Origin: Heliocidaris tuberculata
Lineage: Eukaryota; Echinodermata; Echinoidea; Camarodonta; Echinometridae
Assembly (NCBI GenBank): GCA_025618425.1
Contig: CM046850.1
Location: 9,412,749 to 9,476,748 of the forward strand
Direction: 5' to 3'
DNA length: 64,000 bases
Part shown: in pieces, positions 50,801 through 59,800 of the stretch
Layout: each line of letters opens with the position of its first letter
Position numbering within the stretch: the first letter of the stretch is position 1
Notes under the pieces: model-generated
Databases searched by the model: none
Told to the model about the DNA's origin: nothing
What the model saw: the letters and a program-made list of their open reading frames with translations, nothing else
Program-made: the position numbers and the translations under genes

Positions 50801-53800
50801 ATGACAAAGTAACAATGTAAAACAAAAACAAGGGTAGGCCCACATCTTTTTCTTTTTTTTTCCAGTTTTGCATAAAATATGAGTACTTGTTCCAATGGCA
50901 AGTATTTAATTAACAAGAGATATGCACAAGACAAATATTGACTTCAATAAAAAAGGAAAAATGCAAAAAAAAAATTATATTTGTGTGAAATATACTGCAA
51001 AATTTTAGAAAATATTTGGGAAATTATGAATCAGTCATCGGCTTCATATTCATCTAATTTATAATTATATTCAATGTCTTTATTTTATTTGACACATACT
51101 GATCTCATTTTTCTTGTCTATTAACTTGTACAATACACACTCAGCTCATATAATACATGATTGTATGGCCCTGAATGTTTGTCCTTACCTGAGAGGTTGC
51201 ACACAGTTCTTGATAGATATGGATGGACAAAGCTCTTGTACCCTGAGTGGAGACTTAACATATATCCTCCGTACTCCATTAGCAGCATGCTGTCAAAACA
51301 CAATCCATAAATCAATCAATCACATAAAGGAAAAATTCTAAGAAAAAATAAATATTGAAAATGGTCATTAGAATGACCATGCTTTTCAATAAACCTTAAA
51401 CTTAGGGTATTAAAATCTTTGTGATAGTGTGGAGTGAGCACAACAGTTAAATTAACTTGTTTACAGGATCACTTGTGTACTAAACAGCCTGTCAATCATA
51501 TTTCAAATTCACAACTTTCATTTGGATCAGATGTATACTGGTAGTAGGCCCGTTTCGAGTACTAGATTAACCGTGTTACCGCCCGATAGGGTCACTGCAC
51601 AACTAACAAGTGAATGAGTAAATTACGCAATGCGTAATAAATGTCCCTGCCGGAAGTGCAGATCTGTGGAAATTAACTAGCCTGAACCTTAAAACTTCAG
51701 TGAAAAACTTTAGTGAATAAAATAATAATGTTACTGCATGCAAAAGAAGAGAATACCAACAATGCATGTATACAACTGAAATATAAAACATGAAAACATT
51801 ATGAACCTTCAGCCATTTTGAATAAATTTGCATAAATTTGCATGAATAATGAATTTCAAAATTCTGTGTAGAAGTTTGGAAGCCCCCACCCAGCCCTATC
51901 AGATAAAACAATCGGAATCAAAATCCGATGTGAAATAGAGGAGAAGTAGCATTTTTTGTCAATTTTGAATAAATTTGCATAAATTTGCATAATTAATGAA
52001 TTTCAAAATTCTGTGTAGAAGTTTGGAAGCCCCCACCCAGCCCTATCAGATAAAACAATCGGAATCAAAATCCGATGTGAAATAGAGGAGAAGTAGCATT
52101 TTTCGTCACTTTTGAATAAATTTGCATGAATTTGCATAATTAATGAATTTCACGATTCTGTGTAGAAATTTGGAAGCCCTCACCAAGCCCTATCAGATAA
52201 AACAATCAGAATCAAAATCGGCCAAGAAATGACGGAGAAGTAGCATTTTCTAACATTTGAGCACACACGGACAGACGGACGCACGGACGGACGGACGCAC
52301 GGACGGACACACACACACGCACACACGAACAGAGCCCATTTCATAGTCCCCTCGCGAACTTCGTTCGGCGGGGACAATAAAAATTTCCATCGACTACTCA
52401 AAAACATAGTTGGAACTTGTGAATAACCCCCCAAAACCTCTAATTTAAAATAAAATATAGAAATTATCATTCAATTTGTTAATTCTGAGATATTTTAAAG
52501 TCATGTGAATCAATAAAATTCACATGAGAGCATTTGATTTCGATAGCTATGTTCTTGAGGATCGAGCAGTAAAAATAAAGTCTGGCTGTGCATACTCCCG
52601 CTACATCGGAAGCTGCAGTTTTTAGCAGGTGTGTGAGCCAACCACGCACCTACCAGTCACCGGGATGTGCACCGTATAGCTCACCATATAAGCGAGCTCC
52701 TATAAAGTTTTTCTAAAAACGTAATGACGCATATCAGCACAGAATATTTTCAAGATAGTAATAGATGAAAACAAAAGGACATTGACATGTATTAAGCAAG
52801 AAATACTTCATACTTGCGAACTCGCGCTTGTTCACTGGCGATGGGGCATGCAAAGGGCAAGGCCATGTCGTCGATTTAAGGAGGGCACTGAATTTGATGT
52901 CGATCGCACACTCAGAATGTACACAATTTCAATACGGAGAAAGATAGAATGGGATTTCGCTACAAAGTCAACTGTACTTCAGGGTACGAGCGCCACCTTT
53001 TGGCGACTGATGAACAACTGCATTATCATGATTACGACTGTGATGAAGAAGGGAAAGAAATGACAATCTATTTCCCTTTATTTTACCTTGATTTTAATTT
53101 AGTCTTCATGAAAGTAGGTAGGAGAGAATTTGCATTGCTCTGAATTTCAGAAGCAACACCGAACGTTTTAAACTCGTTTAATTTTAACATTTTTATAAGG
53201 AAATCTGACATTAATTACGGTTGTTGCACAGGCGGTTTGGGACTGGTTTCAGGGCTTTATGGTGGCGCTGTGGTCTAGAAAGGTGGTGGGCTGCGGGGCC
53301 AGATTGGTCTGCCTGTCTTTATGGCAAAATCATCATACCGAGTGGTCAATTACTCGTCCGAAAAAATGTCTGTGTAAACGACTACCGATAATGGCCTTTC
53401 AAAAACGGGCCTAACTGGTAGACATAAATTAGCTGCTAGTTTTCTGCTTCGCAAGATGAACAGAGACGGGGGCACATACCAGTTGTCTGACATTTATGAT
53501 AAACCAATTGCTACAATGACATCTTTTGAAGATCTGAAAATGGCAGCTGATTTCAGTCTGCTAATACACATCTGAACCATAGACATCAAAACTATCACAG
53601 GTGAATTTGGATTTGTCATAGAACTTATTCCTAATCATTTCATCAATCCTGATGAACTTGTTCAACAATTCACAACTTTTATGATTGATAGAATAAAGAC
53701 TGGTAGTAGAGTTTGTGGAGTTCAAGTGACCTACCATTTGCAGTGTCTTCTGTGAAGGTTGTAGACCATGAAATGATAGACTATACTTGACTCTGGACCT

Positions 53801-56800
53801 TCCCAAACTTGCCCACCATTTAGCGATAGTGAATTCCATGATTTGACCTCCATGGACAGCGAACGAATGCTGGACTTCACATTGCTCCTGCAGCGAAAGG
53901 AACTTGTAGAATTCATTGTTTCTGTACGCAGTTTGAGGCTGCAGCTGAATGGTGTGGAGCACGAAACGTGAAGACTGCTCTCTTTCTAATGATGTTATGC
54001 TAATCTCTGTGATAAAAGAAATAATAATTCAAACATACCATTGAAAAGTGCTGTCATAGCATCAATTTTGTAAAACCTAAATGTTAACTACTACACTATC
54101 TCTGATTACTTGAACCACGACTAGACCTGAATATGCCTAGTTATTTTGACAATGTCTCAGAAGCCTTTTAATTCACTGACTCCTATATTCAAAGTAGATC
54201 ATCTTAATACAACAATGCACACCTTTACAAAGCATGAAACAAAACTGTACCAATGGAATGGTAATATTAACCTGATATAACAAGTGACTGAACCAATTAC
54301 TAAAAAAAAAAAAAAACTTTTTTTCCAGGGGCTCAACAAGCTGTCACTTGTAAAAGATAAATGTGCTGTGCAAGTAGGTTTGATAGTGGTCGAACGACAT
54401 CTGCAACAATTGGAAACAATGCGCTATGGTCAATATCCTAAACGAATAACATTTTTAAATTCAACCCTGGACCAAACACTTTATCAACCCTGAAATAACC
54501 CTAAACCTAACCCTGACAGTGACCTAACCCTAATCTGAAACCCCAAATGCAACAGCTGACAAAATAAATCCCAAAGTGACTATCACCACAGCTAATGTCA
54601 AAACACCATTTTACCTGCCCATGTTGATCCTTGAGGAACCCTGACAAAGTGTCTTCTAATCTGACCAGATTTGAATTCTTTGTCATTCCATTCCACATCA
54701 ATCTGATCATTGAGGTCTTGAGGTACTATCACTGTCACTGGTATTCTGAAGAGTGGTCCTTTGGCAGGTTGATTCAGGTCAAAACCACATACCTAACATG
54801 CAAAACATGTAGTCTTTATGTTACATATAATTCTAGATAATAATGGACAGTCAAACAACCTATTAACCCTAAAAGGGCCGGGGGTGGAATCTTTTTTGCA
54901 CCGCGAGCTTTCATGACTTTATTGCCTACAGTCTTACGCATCCTTCGATATCAAATTTATAAAATTTGGACCAACGGGTACTGCGCAGCATCAAAAATTG
55001 CAAAACGTGAATATGTAAATAATCAATTAGCGATAATTAAAAAACCGTTTGAGATATAGATATGAAACTTTACAAGGTTATTCTTTATAAGATACTCTAT
55101 CTGTGTGCCAAGTTGCAGAAATTTTTGTAACTCCATGGCGGAGATCCCGGGGGGGGGGGGGGGGGGGGGGGGGGTGGATTCCATCCACGATTTCAACCTG
55201 ATTTATTTCCATATGCGAATTTCACGAGCATTGCTCGAAAAATGAGGAAGTAGTTCGATCGGCAAGATTTCAACCTGTTTTATTGACATAATATGCCGTT
55301 ACCATGGCAACGCAGTTTCCAACACATTAAAAAAAAATGTCTTGCACATCTCCATCCCAAGACAAATGGTTGTGTCAAATTTCATAACCATTGCTTGAAA
55401 AATGAGGAAGTAGTTCGATGCGTAATATTTAAAACGGACTGACAGACAGATCGACCGTACGCTGATTCCTATATACCCCCTTCAAACTTCTTTTGGCGGG
55501 GGTATAAAAAGAGCATTGCTAAGTTCAATTGCTAATATCCCAAGACCAATGTGTGTGGCGAATTTCACGAGCATTGCTTGAAAAATGAGGAAGTAGTTCG
55601 ATGCGTAATATTTAAAACGGACTGACAGACAGATCGACCGTACGCTGATTCCTATATACCCCCTTCAAACTTCGTTTGGTGGGGGTATAAAAAGAGCAAA
55701 AATACAACTATGTAGTATCCATTGCTAAGTTCAATTGCTAATATGACTCTCACCTCAGTATAGTGCGCTCCCTGTGGTAGTCCTTGAGGATCAACCTTGA
55801 TGGAGACTGACCTTGAGGTGTTCATGAGGACAAGGTGTGCTGGTGCCTGCACCCATGGAGCTTCTACTGCTAGTGCTATGTGAAGACTGAAGGCAATCTT
55901 TTCTGCAGGATCTAAACAAAACATTTTCAAAGACAATGAATATTAAATACTTGAATAAATTGAAATCTTTTATTACTTTTAGAGTATTTGATGGAATATA
56001 TTGGTTGTAAGACACCTACTTGAGCAACAATTGCTCCACAGTCAACTTCTTACACTAACTGAATTGCTAACCTTAACCCTTGACAAAACTCTATACCTAA
56101 CCCAAGCCTAATCTAAATCCCAAATGCAATACAAACTTATTTTTATGAACTACATCATCTACCTTTCTCAATTGTTTCTTTCACATTGCAATCACACAAG
56201 TAGAACTAAACTCCATCTTTAACAATTAATTAAGAAGGTTCAGGTACAACTTTATATCAATACATGTTATCTTTACCTGTATTCTCTACAAAGTCTGGTT
56301 CGATAGAAACATTGCACTCTCTTGTCTTTTTATTCTCCCTGAGGTAGATGCCTCGTCCTCCTTCAAATGACACACTGAACTTCACATTGTGGCTTGGGCA
56401 ATCACAATACTTCTGCAAATAGTCAAAAGCTTTGCCAACCTAAGAAAAAATATACATCAGGTGAGATTCCACAAAATCAATCATTTCTATTTTTAAGGTA
56501 TTATTTTGTATGATATGTCAATTGTTGGTAAATTCAGTAGTAAATGCATGTTATCTGTCAGGAAATGACAATGTTTTTCTTTTTTTTCATAACATAGATG
56601 TCAAACACTTAGCAATATTAAAATGTTTGGTAGAACAGTTCTCAAAAAGAAATATGAAACACTAATACCATAACACCAAATTATTAATCAAATCAAATCA
56701 AATCAATTTACTGAATTAAAATCCATAATTTTGGATTAATGGAGGTTTGTATTCTGTTTCTCTTCACTCAAACCACAGTCTTATAGGCGACTGAATTGGT

Positions 56801-59800
56801 ATATTCACTCATTACACTGAATATTTCTTCAGTTCTGTCAGAAAATATTTTTGGCAAATTAAATTCTGCATAAAGACGGAGTGAAGGTCCAAGATTCAGT
56901 AGATTTGTGGGGGATAACAATAACGATTCATTTTCCTAACTACACCTAATTACCTGAAGTAGACCATAGCCTTGTGAGAATTGTTCCACATTGTCCAAGC
57001 TCTGTGCAGTATTCTCTACAGCTCTCCTTACACTGTGGGGTGTATATGCTATACCTTCCTTCTTCAAACCACTTAGAATTAGACCTGATAAGAAGAGAGA
57101 ATAACTTGTTACAATCAATAAACAGATTAAAACAATACAAGAGATTACTATTTCAGATTAGTATAAAGTGGCCACACAAAAATAGAAACTACATAAAATG
57201 AGACGCACGTGTATAAAAGTATTTCAATAAAAGGGTAACGCATTTTTGAAAAATTAGTATGGATAAACAAATAAAATAGCCCGATACAGTAAGTTCAAAT
57301 GGATTCATATTTTTCACTGAGAGGTGTCTTGATCTACTGGATATGGCCCTGAGCTGTGGATCAAATGGTTCACAGTTCGAGTCCCAGGAGCAGCACGAAT
57401 GTCCTTTAGCACGACATAAATCCTTTGGCAAGACATAAATCTTCATTTGCCACGCTCAACCCAGGGCCCTGTCTTATAAAGAGTTGTGATTGATTCGAAT
57501 TGTTCCCAACAGAAAATCAATCGCAATTCCTATCTCTTAAGTGCACAGTTTTTGATTAATTCTAAGTTGCAATCGATGTGAATCAATTTCTCTTTTTAAG
57601 ATGGGGCCCAGGTGTGGTAAAAGGGTATGTGGTAGGAAGTGATTCCTTAAAGGGTGACTAAAATAGAAAATTAATTGCCCATTTTTCGTAGGAAGGAGTC
57701 ATCAGGAGCCAAAAAATATCTATCACACACTTTTTTATGCATTCAGTCGTATTTCTTAATCATTTGAAAAGTACATTTCTGCTGATTTACACAGTCATAA
57801 GCCCCGCCCCTAAAAAAACCCATCAAAGCGACATCATGATCACGTGATCTGTGACGTACGAGAAGTAAGGGAAAATATTCCACCAACCTATATACCGTGC
57901 GCGCCCGCAGGCCCCGGCAGGCCCAGCCCGGTGCACGTGCCGAGCATGACATTCACCGCATCGACCATTTGCATCGCATATTTTCGTGTGTTTAATTCCT
58001 CACAATAAATTTGATTTTGGGACACAATTTCATCAATAATGCCAAATCGGTGTATAGTTGCGGGCTGTAGCAAGACCCCTAAAGATGATGTAAGCCTACG
58101 TACATTATTTTCCTAAAGATGAAAATTGTGGGTCGCAAAGGTCACGCGGGCAGAGTGGCAAGGGCCAAGTGAGTGGAGTACAATTTGCAGTGATCACTTT
58201 TCTTCTCCAGCAGCTGCAGCAACTTCACCCCTTCCCACGTGACCCCTTCACCATGCCCTGGCGCGTCTTCTGCGAGGGGTTGAAACATATATGGTCGAAT
58301 TCCCCTTGCAACTGCACTGAGCTTCTTCTCTTTCGGGATCGATAAATCATCTGATAAATCAAAGTTCATATCTGGCTCAAAAAAGTCCTCCAAATCGGAC
58401 TCGCGATCACTATCCATCTCTCTAAGTTACTCGAAGAATTCAGCCAAAAATCTAAGTCAGTACTTGTACCGTATAGTACATGTAAAGCGAAGAGTAAAAA
58501 CAAACCAAACAAAAGCGTTCACCAGTCGCTTACTACGAGGGGGAACATAGTTGCCGTACTAAAGATGTGTAGTACATTGCACAGACGCATAAAACGGCTG
58601 TGTACGCGTTTAAGACCAATGCAAAACTATCGTTCGGCAAGCTCAGATGGATGAGAACATTGTTCAAAGAAAAGTAAAAAAAACAAAACAAGAGCTGTAT
58701 ATTGGGGCAAAAGTGTTCACTGATCTTGTAGAAAATATATTGATAATGATTATTCACTCCTAAGACTATATTGATTAATTTCCCTTTTTCATAAATTGTC
58801 CGTTGAACAGAGGGGTCAAATACCACATTGTGTGTACAATGTTACATTGCCGAAGCCTGCAGATCTTGTGCCTCTTACTCTTCATACGTCACTTGGGGGT
58901 GTGACGTCAATTAGCCAATCAGCTCACGAGTTTTAAGGAACGGTCCCAAAACCTTTACTTTTCCCCCTTTTTCGCCAAAACGAGACATAATTTTGACAAT
59001 CAATTGCCAGATTCGTGATTTGAAAGCAAAAATACATGGAAACAGCACCTTTTTTCTCTCTAATTCAGTCACCCTTTAAATACTTTCAGCGCCTCAAGGC
59101 AGCTTAGCGAAAGCTAAGGTAATAGCAGTACTTTGTCAGTACCTTGTGCATCCCTACGGGTGGATATGTGCATGATATAAATGTAGCTATTATTATTATC
59201 ATAAGTAACATCAAGGATTCTTGTGCACATACCTATACCTCCACAAGCATTTGGTGAAGACATGGAAGTACCATTCATGAGCTGGGAGCCTCGTAATGTC
59301 CAATTTGGTACTGATGTTATAGCACCCCCAGGGGCACATATGCTCACCCCTAACGCACCATCCACTCTGAAATAAAAAATCAAAGAGGTATGCCAGATTT
59401 ATACGTAATCTCGAAACTGTAAAATAAGAATAAAGAAACACAAATAGTATCATCTGTCCCCTTTCAATGTATATGCTCCCCAGAGGAATGGAGAATGTGC
59501 ACTGTAATGTGCAGAATTGCTATTGAATCCAGTGACCGAGGTAATAATGCTGTAAGTGCTTTGGTCGGTTACATTGTAACTGGTAAGGCCCTATATAAGA
59601 AACAGCTATTATTATCATTACATAAATAGTATAACCCTTAAAGGGTCAGGTTATTTTTTTGTGGTGTCTCAGGCAGGGAGGGAGGATCCTCCCCCTCCCA
59701 TACCCCGCTCCTCTCAGGATCTTGGCTATCGAGTACCAAAATATTCTGAAACTTAGCATATATCATGGGGTGACCATAGTTCGTGCATATTTTAAAAAAT

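Larger units (their letters stand above)
57651..59075. mobile_element. 1.4-kb TTAA-flanked element with THAP and acidic ORF remnants
   Basis: The left end is AGGGTGACTAAAATAGA and the right-end complement is AGGGTGACTGAATTAGA. TTAA lies outside both (57647-57650, 59076-59079). Unlike the other TTAA elements it is not a simple palindrome: it holds a plus-strand THAP-like segment and a minus-strand acidic ORF. Promoter-like sequence lies near both ends: GCCCCGCCCC and CCTATATA at 57798-57895 on the left, and TGACGTCAATTAGCCAATCA at about 58902 on the right. Confidence 0.75.

Noticed and set aside
52782..53143. Two overlapping plus-strand ORFs in a TPP2 intron
   Set aside because: No recognisable domain. 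They overlap in different frames and contain no conserved-looking block.
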